Shown: one piece after another, positions 1-11,401 of the stretch
Position numbering within the stretch: position 1 is the stretch's first letter
Layout of the letters: each line of letters opens with the position of its first letter
Origin: Acholoe squamosa
Taxonomy: Eukaryota; Annelida; Polychaeta; Phyllodocida; Polynoidae
DNA length: 64,000 nucleotides
Reading direction: 5' to 3'
Assembly: GCA_949317995.1 (NCBI GenBank)
Contig: OX439036.1
Location: 4,643,207 to 4,707,206 of the forward strand
Translations under genes and position numbers: made by a program
Notes under the pieces: model-generated
Database searches by the model: none
Told to the model about the DNA's origin: nothing
What the model saw: only the letters and a program-made list of their open reading frames with translations

Positions 1-1863
1 TTATCATTGAAGAGTAAAGAATACCCCAGATCAAATTGTGTAACTGTGACTGAGTACTGGTGGACAGCTCATTGCAGGTGCCTGCCATGCAAATGTCCAT
101 CGTTGTTGCCGCGTCCTCTTGTCCTCCCTTTGGCTTTGTCTCTACGACAAATTATGTTATACAATACAATAGTAGTGTACTGCTCCTTGGGGAGACATTC
201 CCAAAACCACCACCTACTCACCAGTCTCTGTTGTCACCTCAGGCAACAGCTATTACCACAACATATGGGATGTTACCATGACAACTACAACTCTGGCATG
301 TTACTTGGTGCAGGTCATGTAGGGAAAAAAAGAGGATACCTTGTAAGTCCTTATCACACCTAAGAGAAATAAGATTATTTTATTTTAAGTGATCTCCTGT
401 TTTTTTTTTCTAACAGAGAACTGAATCAAGATTCAAGACAGAATGGGTAGAATATGGAAAGTCAAGATTGGTACCAAGATATTTGATATCTGATCATCAA
501 TTGCAAACATAGGGCCCTTCATTTTACGTTTAGAAGGTTTAACAAGTCCAAAATGAAGTGTTTCAACCATGTAGGCTCAGCATGATGCATTAATACATAA
601 TGGGGTAAATATCAATCCATGCAGGGTGGATCAGTGTTGTGTTGGAATCATTATCAGCACGTTCAGGTCCGTATTGGGTAGCTAAATACAGAAGTTACAC
701 TACTAAATATACAATATGTATATTTGGTAGCTTCACTACTAAATGAACCAAAACAAGATCTTTGTATACTTAGCATTGAAGCACAGATATCATGTTATCA
801 AATTGATGTATTAGATGATATAAAATGGTAAAGGTTCAGGAGAATTGGCGTGAGAGAGCAGAGCCTCGTGAGATAACCCTTACTCAGTATTAGTAATGGA
901 TTAGGGTAATGAATCAAACAGACCTACCTGCCTGCACTGTGGTGGAGGGTGGAATAAAAGATACCCAAGTCTGGTGAACTAAAAGCTAATAAGGAATACT
1001 TAGTGTGAGAGCCAGCATCTGAATCATAAGACATGCAGGCTGGAGAAGAGCCCTGGGAATTACCAGACCAAGGATCATTCAATTACTGCTATACCTGATA
1101 TAGTGCTGGGAAAACAAAGTGACAGAATAGCCTCCTGGTGCCCCTCCTGGCAGCCCTGAGTGAGGTCCGTAGAGGAAGTTACTCTGGCATGCTGCTTAAA
1201 ACCTAAGGTCCTCCGAGGGCATGACATAGACCTGACCAGTATGCAGCTTACATGACAAATAGGGAGGAATCTTGGTGCTGTTGTTTTGTGTAGGCAGAGT
1301 TTCCCCTGCTGATAATGGCAATTGTTGCAAAGCATGTGTGTATTTTTGTTTCCTTGGGCCAGGTAAATACAGTTAGGGGTTGGCATGACTGTGTGTCCAT
1401 GTATGTATATTTAGTGCTATGTTGGTAGGGATCTTTGGATTGTATGAAGACATGTAGGACACTTCAAATATCTTTGCAGACATATCCAACTAGAGTAGCC
1501 CCAGCAACTTTTTTCACATGCACTGTCTAAGCGGAACCTGTAAATGTGCCAACCATCAACCATCCATCAAGAACACCAAAGAATTGTGATCAACAATGTG
1601 TGGCAAACCCATTTGTGACAAAAAAAAAGGAGCACCCAAAGCAATGATCATAATTGTTCAGGGATATTGTGAATTGCTGAGATCTTCCCAAACCCTAGCT
1701 ACTACACTGAAGACAGCTTATTTGAGATACCTTATAAGCAAACATACCAAGAAGATAAGCTTTTTTCAAAACATATCTAAATGTGAATGCTAAGTAATTG
1801 CAATAATTTATCTTGGGCTTTGGGAGCGGACTTGTTTTGTCCTTAAAGGTTTAATAATGAGCA

Positions 1864-1990
1864 GTGACATTCACTGGAAAAGTACATCTGAGAGGCATAG
1901 CATCTGGCAGTTTTATGTCACAGGGAGGTAGGTGTCAGGGTGTGGAGTGGTACATATGGTACTGTATCTTAAAAGTGCAATGCGCTTTGT
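1864..1990 (+). repeat. Local duplicate block, first copy (second at 4507-4640)
   Basis: About 110 bp beginning with a string like 'ggaaaagtacatctgagagg' recurs at 4507-4640 in the same orientation with roughly 80% identity by eye. The second copy carries a 60-codon open frame containing GTFMIWGG. This recalls the 'WGG' stretch of Tc1/mariner transposases only superficially, so no coding function is claimed. Confidence 0.55.
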
Positions 1991-2560
1991 ATGCCTTTAT
2001 AGCTTACATGGTGCATTGATATGTTTTCACCTGCATCTAGTAATGGCACGTGAATACAGCCCTTACAAATTAGTTACCAGGATCACACTCATGCATTTGA
2101 AAGAACCCTGCCCTCATAAAAAGGCAAAGTGTGTAAATGCAGTTCTAGAGGGTTGTGGTATGTTGTTTCCATTCTCGCATACTCTCCAAGAAATAACTAT
2201 TGAATCTACCAGGTATTTTTGTTAAATTGAACAGGAATCCATCATAACTGTAATGTAATGTAATGCATCTAATCTTTGTAGTTCTTACAATGAAGCTCTG
2301 GATTGCAGTGTACTTGTGTAACAAAGACTAATGGGGAAACCCTTATTGCAAAACTGCCAGAAATCTATCATAAAATTGGCACAGTCTCACAGTGTTCTTT
2401 GATGACAAATACCATTGCATGAAACAATAGCTTGGAATGATGTATGTACATAGTTATGGTGCCAAGAAAAAATGCAGGGATAGGTTGGAACCAAATACAC
2501 GCCAGACAATTAAAACAAGCAGTTTCCAACCTTTATTGACATGCTATCCTTATTAATGGC

Positions 2561-2827
2561 TTAACAATTTTCTCTTTCGAATAATTCAGAAACAGTAATG
2601 ATTTTATTGCCTTCATCAGACACAGCTAGCACCTGATAAATGTTATCAATGTCTATGGTAAAAGTTACAGTCCGATAGACTCGGTGCACTTCCCTTCTGT
2701 ACTGGCCAATTAGATTATACCTGACCTCGAGGGCATAACTCAGGAGTGTATGACTTGACACATTCATTACAATTTTAATATCCAAAAAGTAAAGTTGATT
2801 GTAAACAGTGCCTGACGAGTGAATCAA
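2561..2827 (-). pseudogene. Conserved minus-strand peptide block, copy 1 (unidentified)
   Basis: This is an open frame of 88 codons. Its C-terminal half (YRTVTFTIDIDNIYQV, then SDEGNKIITVS) has recognisable relatives on the minus strand at about 4857-4960 (AAFMLYVPNVYQVP) and 29021-29135 (RTAAFTLDV, then SEEGNEIMTVS). Similar residues are kept in the same frame in three diverged copies, so the ancestral segment may have been protein coding. No start, splice sites or known family can be assigned. I read it as a decayed exon of an unknown tandemly duplicated gene or element. Confidence 0.35.
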
Positions 2828-3059
2828 GTAATTACATTAGGTTTTGGTAGGGCAGTCATACCAGTGCAATCATTATCCACCATTAGATGCAGGGCTGCAG
2901 TTTTACAATTTAAAGGGATCTAGTTGTAATATATTATTGAGAAATGCCTTCTTGACCAAACAGAGTGGCAGATAGTCAGACAACCATCTCAGAGTCGGGT
3001 CTCAATTTGTGTTGTATTCCCAAAACTACCTGATGCTGCCTGGGCTTTTTATTGTTTTT

Positions 3060-3250
3060 GATAAAGAAACCTGATGACAAGCTTCCTCTGACTCCCTGGT
3101 GTAACAGCATCAAATGAAGTATGGCCTCCCTGATGGACATGATAAATTGAGTTCTGAAATCCAATATGATAAATTGGTGAATGTTTCATCAACATAAAGG
3201 GTAAAAACTTAAAGAATCTGAATCATGCCTTCATCATTTATTTAATGGGA
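3060..3250 (-). repeat. Five-copy conserved block, copy 1
   Basis: On the minus strand this contains a stretch reading roughly 'cctttatgttgatg', followed by a 'catcagggaggccatacttcattt' type string. Related blocks occur at 25288-25494, 35700-35900, 41785-42024 and 44700-44840. The block is part of the decayed tandem array. Confidence 0.5.
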
Positions 3251-5085
3251 CCATGGTTGTTTAAGAACCAGAGACTATAATGTGCCCCTTACCATTTAAC
3301 TTGTAAATTGAAAGGTTTGCATCTTCAAAAATAAACTTAAAAACCATCATAAAGAACCTGATATAAATAGAATTTAAAAAAAAAGTTTTTTTTTTACTGT
3401 CTGGTAGATCAAACCTTTATTAGGTGTAGAACACACTGTGGAGGACTACCATAATGTTATCTTTAATACATCTCAAGAAATTGTATCTGCTAAGAATACT
3501 CCAATCTTATTGAAACTTCCTGAATCACCAGGAGTGCCAGAAATTGGAGATTTTAAAAAGCAGACTGGATGGATTAAAAACAGTTGTGTGGATTCTTCTA
3601 GGCAGCAAAGATTAGAATGTATTTCATGAAAATGATGGTTGTGTGTGATTGGAAGTGCACCCATCTGTCCAAATGTCTTAGATGTCTTGTAAATGCTGTA
3701 GATATATCTATTCTGCTATCTATTTAACAAAGATTTGGCCACAAAAATGCCCTCATTATGCCAGGACTATAGGCAGATTGTTTCTGCTCAACATGTAGTA
3801 TTACTGAGTCATCAATTTCAGTGTAGGGCGGATCCGTGTCATGTTGCAATTCGCCCTCGGTTGGTAACCAGATTGTTCATGTCAGTGTGGCTGGATGAGT
3901 GCAGAAGGTGTCACTGACAACCATAATAACTAGCTGCCGAGTATGACTGAAATGACATCTAGTGGCAGTTTGGAGGGACTTGGATTGAATGTTGAGATAA
4001 GCTCACTCACCTAGCAGAACTTGTGAATGTGTGAAACATTATCCATCATAATTACAAAAAGAAAATGATCCAGAATAAACTTAAGCCAACGATCTCTATC
4101 AAATAACTAAGTAGATCCTAAAAGCAATGATCGTTATCATTGCTTTGAGATGTTGTGTTAGCGCTCTCCTTAGGGGAACATACTATGTTGTCATGAATAA
4201 CCAACTTTGCACTTGTAGATATTTAGGACTGATAATCCCCAGCCTTAATGTAAGACATACATGCTCATTTTTGTGCTAAATATATATAAATGTATTCAAG
4301 GAGAAAACGTATCTATAATTCTTAAACAAGCTTGAGTTGTTTTCTTTAACTTGAAATCAGAAGCTAAAATCTAAGCGGTAATAGGTTTCCTGTAAATAAT
4401 GAATCAGTATTATTTGTTGGCATAATTCATCAATTCATTAGCTTAATGTAAAATCCAGCTTCAGTATTGAGGCATCATGCTGTCCTTAAAGCTTCAAAAA
4501 GCCTGAGTGACACTTGATGGAAAAGTACATCTGAGAGGCGTGGCATCTGGCACATTTATGATATGGGGAGGTGGGTGTCAGGATATGAAGGGACACATAT
4601 ATGGTGCTGTATTTTGTGAACACAAAGTTCCTAAACCTTTAAAGCTCACTCGACATAATAATATGTTTCATCTGCATTTAGTTATTTGAAATTAAGTTTT
4701 TCAGAATATACCATGCATAAATGCAGGGGTCGTGGCTTGCATTTTAAACAAGAAGATGTTTCAAATATGAAATAATTACTTAGCAGCCTTCCACCTTAAA
4801 CATGGTTATCAAAGCATTCTTTCCTCATAAATGGCTTAATGATGTTCAATGAGAAATACTTGACCAGCATGAATGATTTTTTTGCATTCATCACAGTCAG
4901 CTGGCACTTGATAAACATTAGGAACATATAACATGAAAGCCGCAGTCTACTGGCAGAAGAACAGTCATCATCCAATTCTAAAAGATTTGGGAAACCAGAA
5001 TAAGATTTATTTCATCATGGTATTAAGAAAATACCTAGATTCATTCTTTTAGACTTTCTGAATATGCTTTAGAGTAGCACATTTA

Positions 5086-5217
5086 GGGAATAATGCACGG
5101 GGCATGGCTGTGGGAGTGCTCTAGACTGTATTGAGATATCGAGGGGCCTTATAGGCCCCGAGATGTCTCAATACAGTCTGAAGCACGACGGCAGCCATGA
5201 CCAAGTGCATTATTCCC
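5086..5217. mobile_element. Foldback element (hairpin) with a second hairpin following
   Basis: Two long arms pair almost fully: the left starts with GGGAATAATGCAC and the right ends with its complement, around a GAGGGGCC/GGCCCCGAG core. A second, looser hairpin follows at about 5310-5405, whose arms share GGGAGTGCATTAT. Both lie close to 'gttataac' strings at 5218 and 5401, so the two may be halves of one non-autonomous element of about 330 bp. Confidence 0.6.
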
Positions 5218-6636
5218 GTTATAACACAGAAAAATAACCTATCAGCCATCTGACAACATATGAATATCAATTGTGAAGTCTAAATGTGAGATGAAGTTGA
5301 CCTCCTGTGCTGGGAGTGCATTATCTATTTAGATAATGCACGGTCAATCAGCCAATCAGAACGCAGCATTCAGGATAATGCACTCTGGCTTCGCCCAGCA
5401 GTGTTATAACAAAGCATAATGCCCATATGCCCTCATAATGAATCATTGCAGCTCTGAAAGGCTTTTCTCCAGATGCTATGACTAGACTCCTTCAAATTGT
5501 AAGGGGATTCCTCTGCATGTACAGCCCTTCATTTACTGATTACTAATGACTGCACAGGTAGGACTGCCCCACTTATCCCTAGATGTTTACTTTGTCAATC
5601 AGAAAGTAATGCTGATCATATAGAGCAGTCCTAGTTTATTACACGGTCTATGGTCAACTACTCAGGGTTTCCAAATTGTAGTTGTACCATGTTGAGAAAT
5701 GCTGGTGATTTGCTTGCCAGGAGCGGATGCATGATAACCCCATGGAGATTCTCCCAAAAACTTATGTACCATACCGATGCACTCCTAGAAAGTAGACAAG
5801 CCAGAAATACATCCATCGGTGCATCATTTGAACAAAAAAAGCACTTTTCGGCAAAATATGCAGCCACCTAGGGGTACTATAGATCTCAGGGTGAAAAGTG
5901 AAATACCTTCAGGTTCCGTTTAATGTTATTGTATTGATTAATATCTAGAGGACAATCGTTACTTTGCATTTAATGGCAAAGTGAATGGATGGGATTTTTT
6001 AAGCACACTTTAATCTCAAGTGAAACACAAATTGTACTATATCCTGCCTATGAGGTGCACCTAGACACCCTGAGGTCAGGAACAATGCGTCGTGCGTTTA
6101 TATTTCAGTCATAGCTCTATAGTAGGAAATAAGTCTAGAAGGAGCACTCCTAAATTTGGCTATTTCTAATTGGTGCAATAATACCTTTGTAGAGCATCAA
6201 CAGATTAATCCCAATTCTTGGTGCTATAAGTATGACAACATCAAGCCTTCATTCAAGATGTAGCTATCCACAGTTTGAAAAACAAAAGTGACAAATTCAG
6301 GTGTCTCCAGTTGTCCGCTTTGTGCAATTACCAACAGCAGGTATCACATGATATCGCATTGTCAATGATGCAACTGGAGCCCCGTTCTTCAAGGGATGCC
6401 ATTACCGTCACTCTGTTCACGTCTGTGTGGGGTGGATGGGTGCAGGCAATGCCAGAGACAACCAAGATGAGTAGTATCTGAGAGCAGCTAGAAGGTTTCA
6501 TTGTGGCAAATACACACTGTGGAAAGTTCTCTAAAATCCTGTCTTTGTGCTACAACCGTGCATGAGTCAAAACCTGAGTTCCTTGTTACTCTATGAAGTG
6601 TAGTTCACCATCGACATTGACAATCCTTAATACATA

Positions 6637-6660
6637 TGACCAATTGTCATGAATCGTCCA
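6637..6660 (+). repeat. Left terminal inverted repeat
   Basis: It begins TGACCAATTGTCATGAATC and is followed by GTCCA. The right end carries ATCCA in the same place, a single mismatch in 24. The first 15 bases are themselves nearly palindromic. Confidence 0.75.
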
Positions 6661-6826
6661 GAAGTGGGCTGGCAGGGGGGTCCCAAAAATATTCTGGAGC
6701 AGCCTAAAAGGTTTTAGGGTATATATAGTATAGGTGTTGGGGCTTAGGGTCCATATATGTGGGTAGGTTAAATATCGTTTTTAAATCCAGGGCATAGCAG
6801 GGAACTTGAGTATGTCAATATCGCCC

Positions 6827-7609
6827 GTCACCCGACGTATACCCTGCCCTGCTGCAGGTTATCCTAATTTAACATGTAACATATGAATCATACCTTAATA
6901 ATTCTTTTTGATATATAAAATAAACATATTTGAGCATGCTATGAATGAATTTAGATGGAGATTCTGTGATTTTTTGTTAATTTTTGAGAAAAAATGAAAT
7001 ATCCAGGCGTGCGTGCGGTCCCTGCACAACTGAACATGCTTTTTGTCTAACTCTTTAAAACTAATCACAGATGAGTCACCATTCCTATTCCTACTTTATA
7101 TGGTAGCTAACATGCATGTCTAAGTCCAGGTATAAGGATATTATCCTAGGCCTTATAGTATTCCTGCTATATCACCTCAATTAGGGTATACGTCGGGTGA
7201 CGCGATCGCGCGTTAACGGAGCGCAAAACCATTATTTGTTGTATTTTCCTTCCAACCTATTCTTTCATAGAATGACTGCTTATAACCCATTCCAATATGT
7301 TCCTAAGTATTCAAAGAAACTTCTAATCCAGTATTACAGTCCATTTTCAACCATGACAGATGGAAGTTTAATTGTTTTTTATGGATTTTGATGGATTTTG
7401 TGGTAAAATTGAGCTATCAAGGGCTTAACGTTGCAGAAATACATAACTAACCTCCCTTATTCCTTCTTTCTATGCTGGCTAATATTCTTATCTAAGTCCA
7501 GGGGTAAGATTATAAGCTTAGAATTTGTATTAATTCAGCTATGTGACCTCAGATAGGGTATACGTCGGGTGACGCGATAGGTTATCCAGGGTATACGTCA
7601 GGTGACACG
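6827..7609. repeat. Motif-1 array, left cluster (4 copies)
   Basis: The consensus is AGGGTATACGTCGGGTGACG. Copies lie at 6827-6845 (minus), 7183-7204 (plus), 7555-7576 (plus) and 7588-7609 (plus, one change). The spacing is irregular and the sequence between copies is unrelated, so these are dispersed sites and not a tandem repeat. This fits subterminal binding sites for a transposon-encoded protein, by analogy with other eukaryotic DNA transposons. Confidence 0.8.
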
Positions 7610-7795
7610 CGTTTCTCTCTCGGTTGTTACTGTACCTATCACCCCTCTATGCTGAAGGGACTATGTGGGCTGTACTCTAATGCTAGTGAGGGGCATCCGT
7701 GGCCATTGATTCAATCATTACCCATAGTAAATGTATAACAGAAACAATTTTTAACAAAACTGGAAAGAACACTTTTATTGACCCCCGTTTTCTCC

Positions 7796-7965
7796 ATTTA
7801 TCATGACTTAAAACATGACTTAAAACATCTATATGACTTAATCCATCTAAGTTATGACTTAATCCAACTATCCCTATCCGATCAAGTCTTAATCTCTTAT
7901 GACTTAATCCATCTAAGTTATGACTTAATCCATCTAAGTTATGACTTAATCCAACTAACCCTCCA
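7796..7965 (+). repeat. Imperfect ~21-bp tandem repeat
   Basis: Repeats of 'tatgacttaatccatctaag' and shortened versions. Looser copies continue to about 8110. No gene lies in 7610-8400; the open frame there is only the repeat read through. Confidence 0.75.
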
Positions 7966-8230
7966 ATCCCCTAGCCCCCCATAGTACATTTATAATCATC
8001 GCAGTGACTTAATTCATTTTATTTCTAGATATGACTTCATTCAATTATCCATACCCCAGGCTACCCATCATGTCTTAATCTATCTATTATGACTTAATCC
8101 AATGAATTAATTCATTTTACTGAAAATTCTATATCCCCCATCCCACCCAGGTATATATCATGGAGGGTTATGCCCACTACAATGACCCAATAGGGGACAA
8201 TGTCCACAGTAATAACCTATTATTTAAAGC

Positions 8231-8366
8231 AAGGTACATCCCAGTGCTGTAGTTTGGGCCAGTGGGTGCACTGGGCACCCCCAAGCGGGTAATCCCATGC
8301 TTTCTACAGAACAAGGTGCCAAGTACTCCCACTTGCTCAAACTACAGCAACTGAGATGTAACACTT
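8231..8366 (+). mobile_element. 136-bp palindromic-ended repeat, copy L
   Basis: Identical to 11158-11293 except for four transitions. Its two ends are inverted relatives of each other (GTACATCYCAGTGCTG at one end, CAGCAACTGAGATGTAAC at the other), so it looks like a small MITE. The two direct copies bracket the transposase-like gene exactly, and the stop codon at 8403 lies 36 bp from this copy. Confidence 0.75.
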
Positions 8367-8402
8367 GTGACATCATTGACTTATTTGTACAAGGGTGTAT
8401 GG

Positions 8403-9452
8403 TTAACGAAGGAGAGTGCGACGAGTGGACCGCCTGGTAGCATGCTTGGGGAGCTGCAGCTGTGTTATGGGGATATCATCCTCGTCTTCCGTGTCAGGTG
8501 GCATCTGGGTCAGTGGTACGGCGTCCTCCAGATTCTCCTCTCGCCGGACTTGGGCCTGCAGCTGGGCAAGGGGCATGTCATCTTCCCGCAGCTCCTGCAA
8601 TATAATGAGAGGGCGGTCGTCGTCGGTGGTGGAGTCATAACCAGAGTCCCATTCATCACAGTCATCCACGACCTCTTCAACCACTTCTCCAACCTGTGCG
8701 ACTCTGGTGCCCTTCCAGTCCTTGCAGCTTGGTTGGAAGCCATCCTCACTGAGGCAGCATGGACTGTAGCAGGAGGTGTTCCTCACCTTGATCTGGCCCT
8801 CATGGCAAGCGGCCTGATGGATGGTGGTTATTCCATGGAGGGCAGGGCTGTTCCATGAGGCCACATCCTCCTCTGCCTGTTTGACCTCCTCTGGTGAGGC
8901 ATGGATGATTTGCACCTTTGTTGCAGGGCCAACCTTCTCTGCAAAGTCCCCAGCGTTCTGGATGGTTTTATCTGGGTGTGACTTAACAAGGCGGTCCGCT
9001 AACCGCTTGAGGGTGCCCCCGACCCCGTCGCAGGCCCCCTTGCCATGGCCTGACTCCAGCCAGTTCCAGGCTGCGCTGAGGCCGAGGAGACCCTCAAAGC
9101 GGGCGATCATTTGAACAGTGTACCTGTTACGGTACTGGGAGCTAGGGCTGTCCGTTATAAAATGAATGTAGCAGAGGTCGTGCTCCTCTTTCAGCTGTGC
9201 CACCAACTTCTGCACAAAAACCCAGGTGGTGGGGAAGGTGTGGCTGGTGATGGATGTAACGCCGACAAATGTTTTTGTGATGATCTCCCTGTCTGCTCCC
9301 CGGACCTTGACCACCATAGGGTGGAGAGTCACCTGGTCTTTGCTGTAGTAAGCAGCAGCCACCTCCCGGAGGTACGAGGTGTTCCAGTTCTCAGCATAAT
9401 CCATTTGGATTATGCAGTGTCCCTCCGGGAGGTGTCTTTCAGGGCCTGGCAT
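8403..9452 (-). CDS. DDE-like transposase-type protein, C-terminal part
   Basis: The frame is 349 codons long and opens in the last codons of the upstream part, so the two halves are one gene broken by a frameshift near 9410-9452. Visible features: MDYAENW (D18), TDSPSSQYRN (D101) and ESGHGKGACDGVGG (E133). Their spacing fits an RNase H-fold DDE catalytic core. A Cys-rich stretch follows at about 227-247 (SCYSPCC), then an acidic tail with repeated D-D-x-P-x-x-Q-L-Q. Uncharacterised invertebrate proteins with the HGKGxCDGxGG signature are known to me from memory, but I cannot name the transposon superfamily. The DDE assignment is inference from motif pattern, not demonstrated. Confidence 0.75.
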   Translation of the reverse strand: MPGPERHLPEGHCIIQMDYAENWNTSYLREVAAAYYSKDQVTLHPMVVKVRGADREIITKTFVGVTSITSHTFPTTWVFVQKLVAQLKEEHDLCYIHFITDSPSSQYRNRYTVQMIARFEGLLGLSAAWNWLESGHGKGACDGVGGTLKRLADRLVKSHPDKTIQNAGDFAEKVGPATKVQIIHASPEEVKQAEEDVASWNSPALHGITTIHQAACHEGQIKVRNTSCYSPCCLSEDGFQPSCKDWKGTRVAQVGEVVEEVVDDCDEWDSGYDSTTDDDRPLIILQELREDDMPLAQLQAQVRREENLEDAVPLTQMPPDTEDEDDIPITQLQLPKHATRRSTRRTLLR

Positions 9453-10705
9453 TGTGTGAACTGTTGGTGCACCCGTTCACAGTGCTGCCTGAATTCGGGC
9501 AGGGCAGCCTTGAACAATGCGACAAAGTCTTTCTTCTCTTCGGCTACCTTGACAAGTTTAGTATAAGTGACATCCTTGTCGTTAAACTTCTTTTCCACTT
9601 TCGTCCACTTTTCATATGTCACATAGTCAGTACTGATTTGATTTAACTTTTCTACGATCTCCCCATCGGTGTACAATTCGATCAGCTGGCTGGTGGAGTT
9701 TGGCAGTCCAGGGACGGCCTCCAGCATTAACCCCATATTGGCATGGGACTTACACAGGCACACTGAGCGCTTCAGAAAGTGGTTCAGTTTCACAGTATTG
9801 GGCCTTGCCCGCACAAACGTGGATGGAGAAATGGTGGAATCATACTCCGTACAGTACTTTAGGTGCAAATTCACCATTGTGTCAGCCAAAGCAAATCTTG
9901 TTTCACCCCTCTTGTTTACGTAACGCTTGTGCGGTAGCTCGTAGCTATTATCTTCTTGTTTTAGGAATGCTATAACGTGTTGCCTGGTCTCCTCAGAGTT
10001 GTCCTGTCGGGTGTGGCTTGGCTCTGGGGTGTGAAATATATATTCTGGGGATAACCCCACCTGCTTGCTAAGTCGCCCAGCCTGGCCATACACTTTTTTC
10101 ACAGCAGGCTCTGCCATGAGTCCCTGCTTCACCTTGGTGGAGCTCACCCTGACCTGCTGGGCTACCATGATGTAGCTGGTCAGCTCGTCTAACCTCTTCT
10201 TAGTTGGCGTTATATCAAGCGCCTCGAGGACCTGCCTGGTCTCGGTCTTGGGCGATTCCGGGGCAGGCCTCTGACGCCTTTGCTGAGGGGCTGGTGGAGC
10301 AGGCTCCTCTGCTGCTGGGACTGCAGGCTGGGGCTGAGGTGCTGGAGCTACAGGCTGGGCCTCAGGTGCTGGGGCTACAGGCTGGGGCTCAGGTGCTGGA
10401 GCTACAGGCTGGGGCTCAGGTGCTGGGACCTCCAATAGTTCCTGCGGCGCGGGGTACACTGGGTCTACCCAGTGTAGTTGGTTTGGGTCTCTTGGGCTGG
10501 CAGAAGTTGTGATGGGTTGACTCAGGCTGGGACGAGAGGAGATTGCTGATGTGGTGCTGCCCTGAGGGGAGGATGCTTTTAAAGCCTCTTTGCTGCGCTT
10601 TACTTCCTTGCGCAGTTCAGCAATCTCTCTCTCCATCTCGTCCATCTCGCGCCGCATCTTTCTCGCCTTGGGGAGTTTGGAGAAGGGTGTTCGATGGAAC
10701 GGCAT
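9410..10705 (-). CDS. DDE-like transposase-type protein, N-terminal part (frameshifted)
   Basis: I prefer the ATG at 10705 (MPFHRTPF). It lies just after a good splice acceptor (polypyrimidine tract then AG, exon from 10718). A farther in-frame ATG at 10855 would add a hydrophobic stretch with no other support. Order of features: a charged coiled coil (about 20 to 45), a Pro/Ala region with five decapeptide-like repeats of PAPEPQPVA (coded by a 30-bp tandem repeat at 10325-10430), then a globular part with several Cys and His residues. The frame stops at 9410 while the conserved core continues in another frame from 9452. This copy is therefore either inactive or uses a recoding event. Confidence 0.7.
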   Translation of the reverse strand: MPFHRTPFSKLPKARKMRREMDEMEREIAELRKEVKRSKEALKASSPQGSTTSAISSRPSLSQPITTSASPRDPNQLHWVDPVYPAPQELLEVPAPEPQPVAPAPEPQPVAPAPEAQPVAPAPQPQPAVPAAEEPAPPAPQQRRQRPAPESPKTETRQVLEALDITPTKKRLDELTSYIMVAQQVRVSSTKVKQGLMAEPAVKKVYGQAGRLSKQVGLSPEYIFHTPEPSHTRQDNSEETRQHVIAFLKQEDNSYELPHKRYVNKRGETRFALADTMVNLHLKYCTEYDSTISPSTFVRARPNTVKLNHFLKRSVCLCKSHANMGLMLEAVPGLPNSTSQLIELYTDGEIVEKLNQISTDYVTYEKWTKVEKKFNDKDVTYTKLVKVAEEKKDFVALFKAALPEFRQHCERVHQQFTQCQALKDTSRRDTA

Positions 10706-11157
10706 GGACACAACCAAGCTAAAAAGAAAATGTTTGGTCCTTGGTAAGTAAAAGTAATAAGCATCCACGAGAGAACCTGTGTAACCAGTGGTGTGGGACC
10801 TGACATATATGTACATCCTCCATAACAGAGTGATGATAGGCACAGTAATAACCAATAGGAACGCATCTCACCTGAAGTGTAGACCCTACATATCTATCCC
10901 CTCGTAAGTATGTTACAAGTGATGACAAAACACAAACATAGTGAGAAAAATAAAAACTTTTATTTTTGTTTAAATATATATCTTATAAGTACCTCTTTTA
11001 AATAAACTTTTATCTCTATCTCTGTCAAGTAGGTACATGTATATATATACATCTCTTTTAAATTTGTACTTTTAAACTGTATACATATATCTTTATAATA
11101 TATTGATCTATGAATCTACTCTTAATGAAAGTTAACTTACAGATAGAAAAGTTACAG

Positions 11158-11293
11158 AAGGTACATCTCAGTGCTGCAGTTTGGGCCAGTGGGTGCACCG
11201 GGCACCCCCAAGCGGGTAATCCCATGCTTTCTACAGAACAAGGTGCCAAGTACTCCCACTCGCTCAAACTACAGCAACTGAGATGTAACACTT
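11158..11293 (+). mobile_element. 136-bp palindromic-ended repeat, copy R
   Basis: A direct copy of 8231-8366, offset 2927 bp. It lies upstream of the transposase-like gene and downstream of the six-exon gene's stop. Nothing else is recognised in 10719-11400 apart from A+T-rich spacer. Confidence 0.75.
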
Positions 11294-11401
11294 CTAAGAG
11301 ATATGATATATATATTAGGTTAGATACATGTATACATAGACTTTAGTTAAGAATAAGAAGCACCAGGCTTTTAATAAGAAAAAAACAGAATATAAACAAA
11401 A

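Larger units (their letters stand above)
1..6636. other. Gene-poor start of the duplicated array (copy A, left part)
   Basis: No convincing gene is seen here. From about 3.4 kb onward the sequence aligns in order, with many small gaps, to 28.3-31.5 kb. One anchor is a string around 'cacagtttgaaaa' at 6261, matched at 31141. Others are the 'aagtagac.agccag.aat' stretch near 5790 and 30230, and the 'gaggtgcacct' stretch near 6050 and 30545. The region 1-1860 shows only A+T-rich sequence with no repeat or gene that I can support. Confidence 0.6.

Noticed and set aside
4507-4689. Tc1/mariner transposase fragment
   Set aside because: Only the short string MIWGG fits; no catalytic Asp spacing or flanking family text is seen.
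8403-9452. Assignment to the KDZ (Kyakuja/Dileera/Zisupton) or hAT superfamilies
   Set aside because: I cannot see the diagnostic motifs of those families. The HGKG/CDGxGG text is different, so the family is left unnamed.
8367-9566. Plus-strand open frames of 163, 97 and 151 codons
   Set aside because: They lie antisense to the transposase-type gene, whose frame has clear conserved motifs.
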